Notes: generated by a model from the sequence alone, not told the origin. A stretch of DNA of 64,000 nucleotides from Streptomyces sp. NBC_01445 (GCF_035918235.1 NZ_CP109485.1:4588001-4652000); one strand, 5' to 3'. Shown: positions 34,126 to 44,095, counted from the first letter of the stretch. Numbers and translations: made by a program.

Positions 34126-35835
34126 TCAGACTTTGTCGATGTCGAGATTGGCGATCGCCGCCTTCGCCACCTCACGCCCGCGCTCGGTGAAGTCGCCCTT
34201 GCCCGGGTAGTCGATCCAGAGCTGGTACATGTCGCCCGACTTGGTCTTGTAGTAGAAGACCTTCGCCTCGCGCGGCTTGAGCTCGTCGGAATCGCTGTCA
34301 TCCGTGTAGGTGATGGTGTTCTCGGCGGACTCTCGGTCGTTGTACGTGGTCTTGGCGGTCCGACTGCGCGGAGCGGGCTTGTCCGCCATCTTCGAGTTGT
34401 CACCCTTGTTGATCTCGTCGGAGTCCTTGTAGGCCTGCGCGGACGCGGAGCTCGCGATCCCGTTCACGCTGTCCTCGGACTTCTTCTTGAGCGAGAGGGT
34501 GATGGAGACCGCGTAGCTCGGATCCCGGTAGGAGACCCAGTGATCGGTCTTGATGATGCTGTTGTCCGCCTCGAATCTGACGTACTCCGGCGGCGCCGCG
34601 AACGTCGCCGCGACCGTCTTCTCCCGATGGTCCTGCCACCCGTCCGGCAGCGGGCCCGCGAACGGGTTCGCGATCACCAGGTACGCCACCACCGCCGCCG
34701 CGACGACCGCGGCGCCGACGCCGAGCAACGCCTTGCGGCTGAGGCTGACGCCCTTGCCGCCGGGGCCCGCGAGCTGGACGACCTGGGTGGGCGGCTGCAC
34801 CGGCGGGTTGGCCGCGCGCTCCAGGAGGTCGCGCACGCGCGCCGCGTTCGGGCGCCGGGCCGGGTCCTTGGCGAGCAGGCCGTTGATGGCCTCGGCGAGC
34901 GGGCCCTGGGCCGCGGCGGGCGCCGCCGGGGTCGCGTTGATCACGGACTGGAGCGTCGCCGGCGTGTTGTTGCGGCGGAACGGCGAGACGCCCTCCGTCG
35001 CCGCGTACAGGACGACGCCGAGGGACCACAGGTCGGACGCGGGGCCCGGGCGCTGGCCGAGGACCCGCTCCGGGGCGATGAACTCGGGCGAGCCGACGAA
35101 GCCGCCGGTGTCCGTCAGATTGGTCTCGCCCTCGATCTGGGCGATGCCGAAGTCGGTGAGGACCACGCGGTCGTGGCGGCCGAGCATCACGTTGTCGGGC
35201 TTCACGTCGCGGTGCAGGACACCCGCGGCGTGCGCGGCCTCAAGGGCGCCCAGCACTTCGAGGCCGATCCGCGCCGCCTCGCGGGCGCTGAGCGTGCCCT
35301 CCTGGAGCACGTCACCGAGCGTGCGCCCCTGCACGAACTCCATGACGATCCAGGGTTGTCCGTCCTCGACGGCGACATCGTGGACGTTGACCACGGCCGG
35401 GTGGTCGAGCCGGGCCGCCGCGCGCGCCTCGCGCCGCATCCGCTCGAAGACGGTGGTCCGCTCGCGCTCCGGCAGATGGTCGGGGACGCGCGGCTCCTTG
35501 ACCGCCACCTCGCGGTCCACCGTCTCGTCCTTGGCCCGCCACACGGTGCCCATGCCGCCGTGCCCGAGCTTGCTCAGGAGCCGGTAGCGCCCGCCGATGA
35601 GACGCCCCGCGCCCGGCTCGGCCTCCGCGCTCTGCCGCGGCGGGACGACCTGGGTGGGCGACGGCTGGTGCGGGGGCTGCGGCTGCGGCTGCGGCTGCGG
35701 CTGCGGCTGCGGATACGCGGTGGGAGGCTGGGCGTACGGGTTCCCCTGCTGGGGCGTGTGCGGCGGCTGCGGCGGCTGGAGTCCGAAGCTCGTCGGATCG
35801 TTCGGGCCGTAGGCGGGTCCCCCGTTGTTACTCAT
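34126..35835 (-). CDS. Membrane Ser/Thr protein kinase 1
   Basis: A 569-residue Hanks-type kinase. The N-terminus is Pro/Gln-rich (1-70), including a PQPQ run encoded by a hexanucleotide repeat. The kinase domain (about 82-345) has LGHGGMGTVW, Lys113 in VAVKE, HRDVKPDN and DFGIAQ, all intact. A transmembrane helix (GVGAAVVAAAVVAYLVIA) leads to an extracellular domain of about 180 residues without PASTA repeats. I use the ATG at 35835; a GTG at 35886 is also possible. It is last in the five-gene kinase array. Targets are unknown. Confidence 0.9.
   Translation of the reverse strand: MSNNGGPAYGPNDPTSFGLQPPQPPHTPQQGNPYAQPPTAYPQPQPQPQPQPQPPHQPSPTQVVPPRQSAEAEPGAGRLIGGRYRLLSKLGHGGMGTVWRAKDETVDREVAVKEPRVPDHLPERERTTVFERMRREARAAARLDHPAVVNVHDVAVEDGQPWIVMEFVQGRTLGDVLQEGTLSAREAARIGLEVLGALEAAHAAGVLHRDVKPDNVMLGRHDRVVLTDFGIAQIEGETNLTDTGGFVGSPEFIAPERVLGQRPGPASDLWSLGVVLYAATEGVSPFRRNNTPATLQSVINATPAAPAAAQGPLAEAINGLLAKDPARRPNAARVRDLLERAANPPVQPPTQVVQLAGPGGKGVSLSRKALLGVGAAVVAAAVVAYLVIANPFAGPLPDGWQDHREKTVAATFAAPPEYVRFEADNSIIKTDHWVSYRDPSYAVSITLSLKKKSEDSVNGIASSASAQAYKDSDEINKGDNSKMADKPAPRSRTAKTTYNDRESAENTITYTDDSDSDELKPREAKVFYYKTKSGDMYQLWIDYPGKGDFTERGREVAKAAIANLDIDKV
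35677..35712. repeat. GGCTGC hexanucleotide repeat inside kinase 1
   Basis: About six tandem GGCTGC units encode the Pro-Gln run of kinase 1 on the other strand. Such tracts change length by slippage, in steps of two residues here. Confidence 0.8.
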
Positions 35836-35905
35836 GCCTCCATGCCTACCGTGCGGGACGCCTCCGGATCCACTCGGGTCACTCACTTGTGACCGCCCCG
35901 ATGCC

Positions 35906-37498
35906 TCAGCCGCCCCCGGAGGGCACGAATGTGGCGACCGCCGTGTCGAAGTACCGCTTGGCCTCCGCTACCCGGCCGACCGGCGCCGACACCCACACGT
36001 CGTACATCCGGCCGCCCTGCTCCCAGCACAGGTCGTACGTGTGCCTCGCGCCCTCCGCCGTGCTGAAGCCGTTCCACGTGAACCGCCAGAGCGCGGCGGG
36101 CCGGCCGCCGTGAGTCGTGTCGGTGACCGAACCGTCGCGGTAGCCCGGGTTGTTGGCGGGCCCCTTCGCGTCGGAGCGGCGCTGCACGGCGCCGGGCCCG
36201 CCCGGGTCGGGGGCCGCCTCCTTGATGCCGATCCTGAACGTGTCGCCCGGCGACATGTAGAAGATCCGGGATCCGTCGGGCTTCCTGCTGAAGTCGTCCG
36301 GCACGGCCAGGGAGAACCCCTCCGGGTCGACGGCCGTGCGGTAACCGGCGGGGGACGCGGGCCGCGTGCCGGTCTGCTGCTCCGTGACGGTGACCGTCGG
36401 ACGGGGCTCCGACGCCGAGTCCGAGGGGGACGCCGTGTCGCCCGTGGGGCCCGGCGCGGACGCCGTGGGGCGGTGGGTGCCGCCGCCATCGCCCCCGTTC
36501 ACGAGCAGCGCGGCCGCGGAGACGCCTGCCCCGGCCATCGCGGCGACGAGCGCGGCGGCCGCGAGGACCACGCGAGCGGAACGCTTCTGCGGGGGCGCGG
36601 GAGCGGGCGCCGTGAGGCTGTTCCTGGCGGTGGGCGTGTAGCCGCCCATGGACCGCGGCGTCGTACCCGTGGCGACGTACGCGCGAAGGAGCCGGTCGGC
36701 CTCGTCCAGGCCGAGCCTGCGCTCCGGATCGCGCTCGAGGAGGCCCCGTACGACGGGCAGCAGCGGCTCGGCCTCGGCGGGCGGGCGGATCTCGCCGACG
36801 ACCACGGCGTGCATGATCCCGCCCAGCGAGTCGCGCCGGAACGGCGACTCGCCCGTCAAGGCCGCGCACAGCATCGCGCCCAGCGACCACAGGTCCGACT
36901 CGGGGCCGGTCCGCTCCCCCGACATGCGCTCGGGCGCCGTGTACTCGGGCGAGCCGACGAAGGAACCCGTCTCGGTGAGCGTCGTCGCGCCGCTGACCTG
37001 CGCGATCCCGAAGTCCGTGAGCACAACGCGCTCGCTGCCCGCCTCGACGAGCACGTTCGCCGGCTTCAGATCGCGGTGCAGCACCCCCGCCGCGTGGGCG
37101 ACCCGCAGCGCGCCGAGGAGCGCGATCCCGATCCGGGCCGCCTCCCGCGCGTCGACGGGCCCGGTCCGCGAGAGCCGGTCGGCGAGCGAGCCGCCCTCGA
37201 TCAACTCCATGACGATGTACGGGCGTTCGCCGTGCTCCACGACATCGTGGACGACGATGACGTTCGGGTGGCTCAGCTGGGCGACCGCGCGGGCCTCGCG
37301 CAGGGTGCGGTCCTTCTGGCGGCGGGCCTCGTCGGCGGAGAGCGTCTCGTCGAGTACGAGTTCCTTGACTGCGACGCGCCGCCCGAGCAGCTGGTCGGAG
37401 GCGCGCCACACGACGCCCATTCCGCCCCGGCCGATGCGCGCCTCCAGCCGGTAACGCCCGGCGATCACACGGACGTTGTCCTCCCCCTCGGTCCCCAT
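35906..37498 (-). CDS. Membrane Ser/Thr protein kinase 2
   Basis: A 530-residue Hanks-type kinase with IGRGGMGVVW, Lys45 in VAVKEL, HRDLKPANVL and DFGIAQ intact, and ERMSGERTGPESDLWSLGA as the activation-segment end. A transmembrane helix (about 350-370) precedes an extracellular domain with EGFSLAVPDDF and ALWRFTWNGF motifs shared with kinase 3, kinase 5 and the pseudokinase. Start chosen at ATG 37498; ATGs at 37510 and 37507 and a GTG further in are alternatives. 71 bases separate it from kinase 1. Confidence 0.9.
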   Translation of the reverse strand: MGTEGEDNVRVIAGRYRLEARIGRGGMGVVWRASDQLLGRRVAVKELVLDETLSADEARRQKDRTLREARAVAQLSHPNVIVVHDVVEHGERPYIVMELIEGGSLADRLSRTGPVDAREAARIGIALLGALRVAHAAGVLHRDLKPANVLVEAGSERVVLTDFGIAQVSGATTLTETGSFVGSPEYTAPERMSGERTGPESDLWSLGAMLCAALTGESPFRRDSLGGIMHAVVVGEIRPPAEAEPLLPVVRGLLERDPERRLGLDEADRLLRAYVATGTTPRSMGGYTPTARNSLTAPAPAPPQKRSARVVLAAAALVAAMAGAGVSAAALLVNGGDGGGTHRPTASAPGPTGDTASPSDSASEPRPTVTVTEQQTGTRPASPAGYRTAVDPEGFSLAVPDDFSRKPDGSRIFYMSPGDTFRIGIKEAAPDPGGPGAVQRRSDAKGPANNPGYRDGSVTDTTHGGRPAALWRFTWNGFSTAEGARHTYDLCWEQGGRMYDVWVSAPVGRVAEAKRYFDTAVATFVPSGGG

Positions 37499-37599
37499 GC
37501 GTTCCATCATGCCGCACGGAACGGGCGCCGGAGGGGCGTGCTCCGGGCCGTCAAGGGATCAACGAAACCGCAGGGCCGGCGCCCGCGGGCCACGGGCGG

Positions 37600-39183
37600 C
37601 TACGGCTCCCAGCCCCGCAGGATCGCGTCGAACTGCTGCCGCCCCTCGTCCCAGTCGGCCTCCGGCACGGACAGATAGATGGCGTACTCGGTGCCGTCGT
37701 TCTCGACGTACGTCTGCTCGATCGCGTGCCGCGGGCCCGACGTCGTGTCCTTGTTGCCCGCGGTCCAGGTGAACTCCCACAGGGATCCCGGCCGGTCGCG
37801 GTAGGTGTTGGGCTGCAGATTGACCTGCTGGTAGTCGGGTAGCCCGGGCGGCTTCGTTACCTGCCGCTCCAGGTCCAGCTGGTGGTGGTACGAGTCGGGC
37901 CAGTCGGGGGACTTGTCGACCGCTATTCGCACGAAGTGCGCGCCGCCGTCCGGCGTGTAGTCGACCTGGGTGCCGTCCGCCTGCCGCTTCCAGTCCTTCG
38001 GCAGCATGAGGCTGTAGCCCTCGACGTCGTCGACGCGGACCCAGTCGTCCGGAATGCTCCCGGACTTGTGCTTGCCGTTGCCCGAACCCGCCGATGTGCT
38101 CGGGGCCCCGTCCTTGCCGGAGTTCGAGTTCGACGAGGTCCGGTCGTTCAGATAGTGGTTCGCGGCGAACACGCCACCGCCGCCGACGAGAGCCGCCGCC
38201 AGGGCCACGGCGACGACACGCGGCCACTTGCGGCTACCGGAGGCGCGGGCCGCGGGCGTCACCGGCTGTCGCACGCCTATCGCAGTCGACTGCTCCGTGG
38301 GCGTCGGCTGTGCCGGGACATGCACCTGTGTGGGTACGTACGCCTGCGCCGCGTCGGAACGGCGCCCCTCGGCGGCCTCGGCGAGCATCGTCTCGGCCTC
38401 GTCGGCGGACGGGCGCGCGGCCGGATCCTTGCGCAACAGCGCCTGGATGACGGGCGCGAGGGCGTCCGCGTACGTGAGTTCGCCCGGCTCCTCCTCGACG
38501 ACGGCCTGCATCGTGCTGATCGGCGACGTGCGCCGGAACGGGGACTTGCCCTCCACGGCCGTGAACAGCGTGGCGCCGAGCGCCCAGAGGTCGGACGCGG
38601 GTCCGGGCGCGGCGCCGCTGACCCGCTCGGGCGCCAGATAGTCGACCGAGCCGACGATCTCGCCGGTCCGCGTGATCGTCGAGTCGCCCTCGACCTGCGC
38701 GATCCCGAAGTCGGTGAGCAGCACCCGTCCGTCGCGGGCGAGCAGGACGTTGCCCGGCTTGACGTCGCGGTGCAGCACCCCGGCCGCGTGCGCGGCGCGC
38801 AGCGCCCGCAGTGTCCACAGGCCGATGCGGGCGGCCTCGCGCGGCTGGATCCGGCCATGTTCCTTGACGGCGTCCGCGAGCGAGGGGCCCTCGACGAGCT
38901 CCATCACGATCCACGGCCGGTCGTCGTGCTCCAGCACGTCGTGGACGGTGACGACCGCCGGGTGGTTGATGCGCGCGGCGGCCCGCGCCTCCGTCTGCGT
39001 CCGCGCGAGCAGCACGGCGCGGTCGGCCTCCTGCACGTACTGGGCCGCCGTCAGTTCCTTGACAGCCACGGCCCGGTGCAGCACTTCGTCGTGTGCCCGC
39101 CACACCCGGCCCATGCCGCCTCGCCCGATCGAGTCACCGAGTCGATAGCGGCCCGCGAGGAGCAGGCCCTGCATCTGATTCAC
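37600..39183 (-). CDS. Membrane Ser/Thr protein kinase 3
   Basis: A 527-residue Hanks-type kinase with IGRGGMGRVW, Lys42 in VAVKEL, HRDVKPGNVL and DFGIAQ intact. A transmembrane helix (VVAVALAAALVGGGGVFAA) leads to a Ser/Gly/Lys linker and an extracellular domain (GYSLMLPKDW..., LWEFTWTAG...) of the type shared across the array. The start is GTG 39183 or ATG 39174, both downstream of GGGGGA. About 220 bases separate it from the pseudokinase stop, so a separate promoter may lie there. Confidence 0.9.
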   Translation of the reverse strand: MNQMQGLLLAGRYRLGDSIGRGGMGRVWRAHDEVLHRAVAVKELTAAQYVQEADRAVLLARTQTEARAAARINHPAVVTVHDVLEHDDRPWIVMELVEGPSLADAVKEHGRIQPREAARIGLWTLRALRAAHAAGVLHRDVKPGNVLLARDGRVLLTDFGIAQVEGDSTITRTGEIVGSVDYLAPERVSGAAPGPASDLWALGATLFTAVEGKSPFRRTSPISTMQAVVEEEPGELTYADALAPVIQALLRKDPAARPSADEAETMLAEAAEGRRSDAAQAYVPTQVHVPAQPTPTEQSTAIGVRQPVTPAARASGSRKWPRVVAVALAAALVGGGGVFAANHYLNDRTSSNSNSGKDGAPSTSAGSGNGKHKSGSIPDDWVRVDDVEGYSLMLPKDWKRQADGTQVDYTPDGGAHFVRIAVDKSPDWPDSYHHQLDLERQVTKPPGLPDYQQVNLQPNTYRDRPGSLWEFTWTAGNKDTTSGPRHAIEQTYVENDGTEYAIYLSVPEADWDEGRQQFDAILRGWEP

Positions 39184-39403
39184 GTTCCCCCGCAGGCGCA
39201 TTGGTCGTGCCAGGGCCGCTCATGGCCTTGACAGAGCCACATTAGGGAGCGGCCCAGGCCCAGGGAACCGCCGGGGGTGCACGGAGACCGCACTGTGACG
39301 CTTGTCGCCTGCCGGGACGGGGCCGACAGGTCATCAACTGGGTGTATTCCGTGCGCCCGTACGTCACCGGGCGTTGTCTCAGCCCGTGCACCGGGCAGGG
39401 TTC

Positions 39404-41869
39404 TCAACCAGTGCTCTGATACGTCGCCGACGCCTGCTCGTACAGGCGCGTCACCTCGTCGCGTTCGGCTTCGGGGCCCCGCAGTTGCACCACGTGGTAG
39501 CGGCCGCCCACGATCATCGCGAGGTTGCGTACGTACGTCTCTCGACCCGCCGAGTTCTGCCACGTGAACTGGCCCTCGGCCATGGCCCGACCGCCCACGT
39601 CGATCCGGCGCATCCCGGAGGACGTCGCCCACGTCGAGTCGCGGAACGGCTGCAACTCGCGCTCCTTCTCCCGCTGGTACGTCATCGGGTCGCTGCCGTA
39701 CGCGGAGGTGCTGTCGCGGCCCGGGACGACGACGAGCTCGAAGTCGCCGTGCGTGTACAGGACCTGACCCTGTCCGTTCCTGCCCTGCCGGTTCCAGCCC
39801 TTGGCGACGGCGACGCGGAACCCTTCGGGGTCCTTGCGCAGCGTGAAGCCCTGCGCGACCTCGGGCTCGGACGAGTCGGTCTGCGGATCGGTGGCGGAGG
39901 GGGTCGACGAGCTGTTGCCGCCGTTCTTGCCCGCGGATTCGCCCGCCGACGGCGTCGGCGTGGACCTGCCGCCCTCGGGCGCGGGCCGGCCCCCGCCGGT
40001 GGCGCCCGCGTGATCCTTGCCGCCATCGCCGGGCGTGCCGCCGCTCGGCTCGGCCTTCGGCATGAAGAGCACGGCATACGCGACCGCGGCGGCCAGGCCG
40101 AGCAGTACGAGAACGAGCAGGGTGCGGCCGAGCGAACGGGGCTTGCTGGGACCGCGCTCCGACTGGGGGCGACGCTCTCGCTCCGACTGGGGGCGAAGCT
40201 CCGGCCTCGTGTGCCGCTCAGCCTGCTGCGGCTGCGCCTTGGCCCGCTTGTGCCGCGCATGCCCGGGCCCAGCTCCGGCCTGGGCGGAGGAGCGCCAGCG
40301 GCGCCTGCGCACGAGCTCGCCCCGGCGCCGTACGACCGGCAGCCGCGTGGCGTCGAACGGGGGTGCGACCACGACGTTCGCGCCCGCCTCAGGCTCCGGC
40401 GCGGACCGCACCAGCGACCTGAGCCACCCCCGCAGCTCCTCGAAGTCGAGCCGCTCCGTGGGGTCCTGACGCAGCAGCGACTCGACGACGGGCCGCAGCG
40501 GCCCGCACTCCTCGGCGAACGCGGGCGGCTCGGCGCACACCATCTGCACCAGCTCACCGGTGTTCTCCTCCGGGTACGGGGCATGCCCCTGGACCGCCCG
40601 GAAGAGGAGGGCGCCGAGGGCCCACAGGTCGGTGGCCGGGCCGATCGGGGCGGCCAGCTGCCAGTTCTCGTGGACGGGCCCCGCCTGCTCGGGCGCCCAG
40701 CGCTCCGTGACGGGCCCGACGACGGTCATCCGCGCCTGCCGCGCACGGTCGGCGGCGAGGGCGGTGGCCGGCCCGCGACCGGCCGTCGACGCCGTCTGCT
40801 GCGCGGGGATGAGCTGGTCCCAACGCGTGCTCTCCGGGGCGGAGTCGGGCCCCTCAAGAGCGGTGGGCTCGGCCTGCTCCATGCCGGGCCGCGGGATCGC
40901 CCCGTGCCAGGGGCGCTCGGCGGAACCGCGTACGCCGTAGGGGTCGTCGATCCGGCCGGACTGCGCGTCGCCACAGTGTGTCCCGGCGCCGGACTCGCCC
41001 CCGGACTCCCCGCCCGGCCCGCGCTGCGGCGGCCCCGGCGTCCCGTCCGTGTCCACACCCCCGCGCGCGGCGGCCCGCGCACCGGCCCGGTACGCGGCTA
41101 TCGCCCCCGCGCGCGCGGCCCGCGGGTCACTCCCGGACTCAAGGGCGGCGGGCCGGGACGGCGCGGGGGCAAAGGGAGCGGGAGGCGTGTAGGGGGACGC
41201 GGGAGCCGAAGACTGCGGGTCCTGCGGCTCCGAAGGTGCCGCGGGCGGCGCCGGCGTCGGGTCATAGCCGCACAACGCCTCCTCCGCCGCGCCGGCCGCG
41301 AGTCCGGTGAGCACGATCCGGCCGTCGTCGCACACGAGAACCGTGCGGGCGGTGATGTTCCGGTGGACCCAGCCGTGGGCGTGCAGCGCGCGCAGGGCGG
41401 TGAGGACGTCGGACGCGACCTCGGCCGCCCGGTACGGGGACAGCGGCTCCTCGGCGAGCAGCGCGGCGAGCGGCCGCGCGGAGACGACCTCACTGACGAT
41501 CCACAGCGAGCCGCCCTCGGCGAACACGTCGAAGACCTGGTCGAGCCGCGGATGGTCGGGGATCTGGGCGGCGGCCTGCGCGGCCTCGATGGCACGGCGC
41601 ACCGCGGGATCCGTCGGCCTGCGCGTGGTCCGCGCCGCGTCCCCCCGCTCGCGCCGGCCACGCGACTCACGCGGCACGAAGCCGTCCGGGAGCCCCTCGG
41701 CGTCGAGCACCTCGGCCTCGACGACCTCGGGTAACGGCACCTGTCTGACCAGGACCTCCTGGCCGCTGTAGGTGTCGAACGCCCGCGTCGATGCGAACTC
41801 GTACGCGTCGGCGGGCGACAGCGGCAGGCGGTAGCGGTCGGCGAGCACTCGCCCCGCGTAGTCCTCCAC
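39404..41869 (-). CDS. Membrane pseudokinase of the Ser/Thr kinase family, TTA-containing
   Basis: An 821-residue kinase-fold protein whose catalytic residues are gone. The beta-3 Lys is Arg42 (VLVRQV), HRD reads HRN (Asn171) and DFG reads TGL (188-190). Between these and the helical lobe (LWALGALLFRAVQG) lies an insert of about 200 residues rich in Pro, Ala and Gly. A transmembrane helix (LLVLVLLGLAAAVAYAVLF) and an extracellular domain like its neighbours' (EGFRVAVAKGW..., GQFTWQNSAG) follow. Leu46 is a TTA codon (41732-41734), so translation should depend on bldA. GTG at 41869 has GGGGGAC upstream. It is probably a scaffold or allosteric partner of the adjacent kinases. Confidence 0.88.
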   Translation of the reverse strand: MEDYAGRVLADRYRLPLSPADAYEFASTRAFDTYSGQEVLVRQVPLPEVVEAEVLDAEGLPDGFVPRESRGRRERGDAARTTRRPTDPAVRRAIEAAQAAAQIPDHPRLDQVFDVFAEGGSLWIVSEVVSARPLAALLAEEPLSPYRAAEVASDVLTALRALHAHGWVHRNITARTVLVCDDGRIVLTGLAAGAAEEALCGYDPTPAPPAAPSEPQDPQSSAPASPYTPPAPFAPAPSRPAALESGSDPRAARAGAIAAYRAGARAAARGGVDTDGTPGPPQRGPGGESGGESGAGTHCGDAQSGRIDDPYGVRGSAERPWHGAIPRPGMEQAEPTALEGPDSAPESTRWDQLIPAQQTASTAGRGPATALAADRARQARMTVVGPVTERWAPEQAGPVHENWQLAAPIGPATDLWALGALLFRAVQGHAPYPEENTGELVQMVCAEPPAFAEECGPLRPVVESLLRQDPTERLDFEELRGWLRSLVRSAPEPEAGANVVVAPPFDATRLPVVRRRGELVRRRRWRSSAQAGAGPGHARHKRAKAQPQQAERHTRPELRPQSERERRPQSERGPSKPRSLGRTLLVLVLLGLAAAVAYAVLFMPKAEPSGGTPGDGGKDHAGATGGGRPAPEGGRSTPTPSAGESAGKNGGNSSSTPSATDPQTDSSEPEVAQGFTLRKDPEGFRVAVAKGWNRQGRNGQGQVLYTHGDFELVVVPGRDSTSAYGSDPMTYQREKERELQPFRDSTWATSSGMRRIDVGGRAMAEGQFTWQNSAGRETYVRNLAMIVGGRYHVVQLRGPEAERDEVTRLYEQASATYQSTG

Positions 41870-41998
41870 GACGCGTCCCCCTGTCCGCCCGGTGGTCAAT
41901 TCCGTTCGCTTTGCGCCCTGTTGTGCGCAGTGATGCGTACCGATGCGACTGCGCACGGTCCGCAAGCACTCACGATACGTGCCGGACCGCTGTCAGGC

Positions 41999-44095
41999 TC
42001 AGGACTTCGGCTCGAACGTCTTGGTGAACGTCTCCCAGGCGGCCTTGCGCTGCGCACCGTCCCAGTCAGCGGCCTTGGCCGTGTACATCAGGCCGTAGCC
42101 GAGACCGCTGTTGACCACGAAACCGCGGTCTACGGAGCGGTACTTGGTGCCCCCGTCGACGTAAGTGAACTCCCAGTCCGCCGTGTTCCAGTCGCGGAAG
42201 TCGACGGCCGCGATGCGTATCCGGTCGTACTGGGCGCGGCGCATGTACTGCTCCTGGTTGCGCCAGTCCTGGACCGGGTTCGACTTGGGCGTCGTCGTCC
42301 AGCCGACGAGCAGCTTCTGCCCGTCGGGACCCGTGAAGCGGGCCCCCGCCGCGCTCGTCGAGGTGTACTTCCAGCCCTTCGGGAGCCCGATGGAGAAGCC
42401 CTGGTCGTGCTTGTACGTCGAGGCGGCGCCGCCGGCGCCGGGGACCCCGCCGCCGCCGCTGGTGCTCTCGGGCGACGCCCCCTGGCCGGCGTCGCCGTCC
42501 TTGCCGGTGTCCGAGCCGGAGCCCTTGCCCTTGTCGGAGCCCTTGCCGCCGTCCTGCGCCGCGCCGCTGCCGGAGCCGCTGCCCTTGTCCTTGCTACCGC
42601 TACCGCTACCGCTACCGCCGCTGCCTCCGGTCGCTCCCGCGGACGCGGCCTTGTCGCCGCCCTTGGCGGCACTGCCGTCGTCGCCACCGCTGAACGCGAT
42701 GCCGATGACGGTGCCGATCACGGCGAGCGCGACGAGCACCGCCACGATCACGAGGGTGCGCCGCGGAACCACGTCCGTGAGCGAGGCCCTGGTCGCGGGC
42801 GTACGCGGCGGCCCGGCGGGCTGCGCCGGGATACCCGAACCGCCCTGCCCGACCGCGGGATGCGCGGAGGCCTCCGCCGTAGCGCCGGACGCTTCTCCGC
42901 CACCCTTGCCTGCCGCTGCGGCCGCCGTCGCGGCGGTGGCCGCAGCAGCGGCCTTCCGCACCGTCCGCAGCGCACCGCGCAGCTTCTCGGCGGCCTCTTC
43001 GCCCCTCTTGCCCGCGCCATCGCCCACGGCGACACCGGAAGCGGATCCGGATCCGGCCTCCGCGGAACCAGAAGTGGCGGCAGCACTGGCGCCCGCAGCA
43101 GCCCCTGCCCCCGAACTCCCCTTACCGAAGCGCACCTTGGGCGTCTTCGACGCCTTCGGCGCCCTGGACGTCTGCTCGGGAATGGGCGGCAGCGGCACGA
43201 CCTTGGTCGCGTCGACCGGCTCGGGCTCCTCGTCCTTGGGCTCGGGGGCGTGCAGGACGTCGTTGAGGAGCGCCCGCGCCCCGGCGTCGTCGAGCCGCTG
43301 CTCCGGGTCCTTGGCGAGCAGCCCGTAGATGACCTTCTCCAGTGGCCCGGCGTTCTTGGGCGGGTCGACCGGCTCGGTCATGACGGCAGTCAGGGTCGCG
43401 ATGGCAGACCCCTTGTCGTACGGAGGAACGCCCTCCACCGACGCGTACAGCAGTCCGCCGAGCGACCAAAGGTCGGCTGCGGGACCGGGCTTGTGCCCGC
43501 GTGCCCGCTCCGGCGAGATGTACGAGGGCGCGCCGACGAGCATGCCGGTGGACGTGATCGAGGGGTCGCCCTCGACCTGGGCGATGCCGAAGTCCGTGAG
43601 GACGACGCGCCCGTCCTCGGCGATCAGCACGTTCGACGGCTTCACGTCGCGGTGCAGGATGCCCTCGCGGTGCGCGGCGCGCAGCACGTCGAGGATCGCG
43701 AGACCGACCTCGGCGGCGCGCCGCGGCTCCAGCAGACCGTCCTCGCGGATCTGCTCCGCGAGGGACTTGCCCTCGACGAGTTCCATCACGATCCACGGCC
43801 GGTCGTCCTCGTCGACCACGTCGTAGACCGTCACCGCGCTGTTGTTCCGGATCCGCGCGATCGCCTTCGCCTCACGCAACGTACGCGTGATCAGGCGACG
43901 CTTCTCCTCGTCGTCGATGCTCGACGGGAACCGCAGCTCCTTGACGGCGACCGTCCGGCCGAGCGTCTCGTCCTTCGCCCGCCACACGGTGCCCATGCCG
44001 CCGCGGCCGAGGACTTCTCCCAGCCGGTAGCGCCCGGCGAGGAGACGTGCACTCTTGTCCTGACGAGCTGTGCCCGCCTGCTCCGCCTCCGACAT
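41999..44095 (-). CDS. Membrane Ser/Thr protein kinase 5
   Basis: A 698-residue Hanks-type kinase with LGRGGMGTVW, Lys52 in VAVKEL, HRDVKPSNVL and DFGIAQ intact. A long Ala/Gly/Lys juxtamembrane stretch (about 320-440) precedes the transmembrane helix (LVIVAVLVALAVIGTVIGIA). A Gly/Ser/Asp/Lys spacer (SGSGSGSKDKGSGSG) then leads to an extracellular domain with GFSIGLPKGWKY and ADWEFTYVDGG, the shared array motif. ATG at 44095 has AGAGGGG upstream. First gene of the leftward array. Confidence 0.92.
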   Translation of the reverse strand: MSEAEQAGTARQDKSARLLAGRYRLGEVLGRGGMGTVWRAKDETLGRTVAVKELRFPSSIDDEEKRRLITRTLREAKAIARIRNNSAVTVYDVVDEDDRPWIVMELVEGKSLAEQIREDGLLEPRRAAEVGLAILDVLRAAHREGILHRDVKPSNVLIAEDGRVVLTDFGIAQVEGDPSITSTGMLVGAPSYISPERARGHKPGPAADLWSLGGLLYASVEGVPPYDKGSAIATLTAVMTEPVDPPKNAGPLEKVIYGLLAKDPEQRLDDAGARALLNDVLHAPEPKDEEPEPVDATKVVPLPPIPEQTSRAPKASKTPKVRFGKGSSGAGAAAGASAAATSGSAEAGSGSASGVAVGDGAGKRGEEAAEKLRGALRTVRKAAAAATAATAAAAAGKGGGEASGATAEASAHPAVGQGGSGIPAQPAGPPRTPATRASLTDVVPRRTLVIVAVLVALAVIGTVIGIAFSGGDDGSAAKGGDKAASAGATGGSGGSGSGSGSKDKGSGSGSGAAQDGGKGSDKGKGSGSDTGKDGDAGQGASPESTSGGGGVPGAGGAASTYKHDQGFSIGLPKGWKYTSTSAAGARFTGPDGQKLLVGWTTTPKSNPVQDWRNQEQYMRRAQYDRIRIAAVDFRDWNTADWEFTYVDGGTKYRSVDRGFVVNSGLGYGLMYTAKAADWDGAQRKAAWETFTKTFEPKS

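Noticed and set aside
32308..35892. 1194-codon plus-strand open frame
   Set aside because: Antisense to the aldehyde dehydrogenase and kinase 1 genes; composition shadow.
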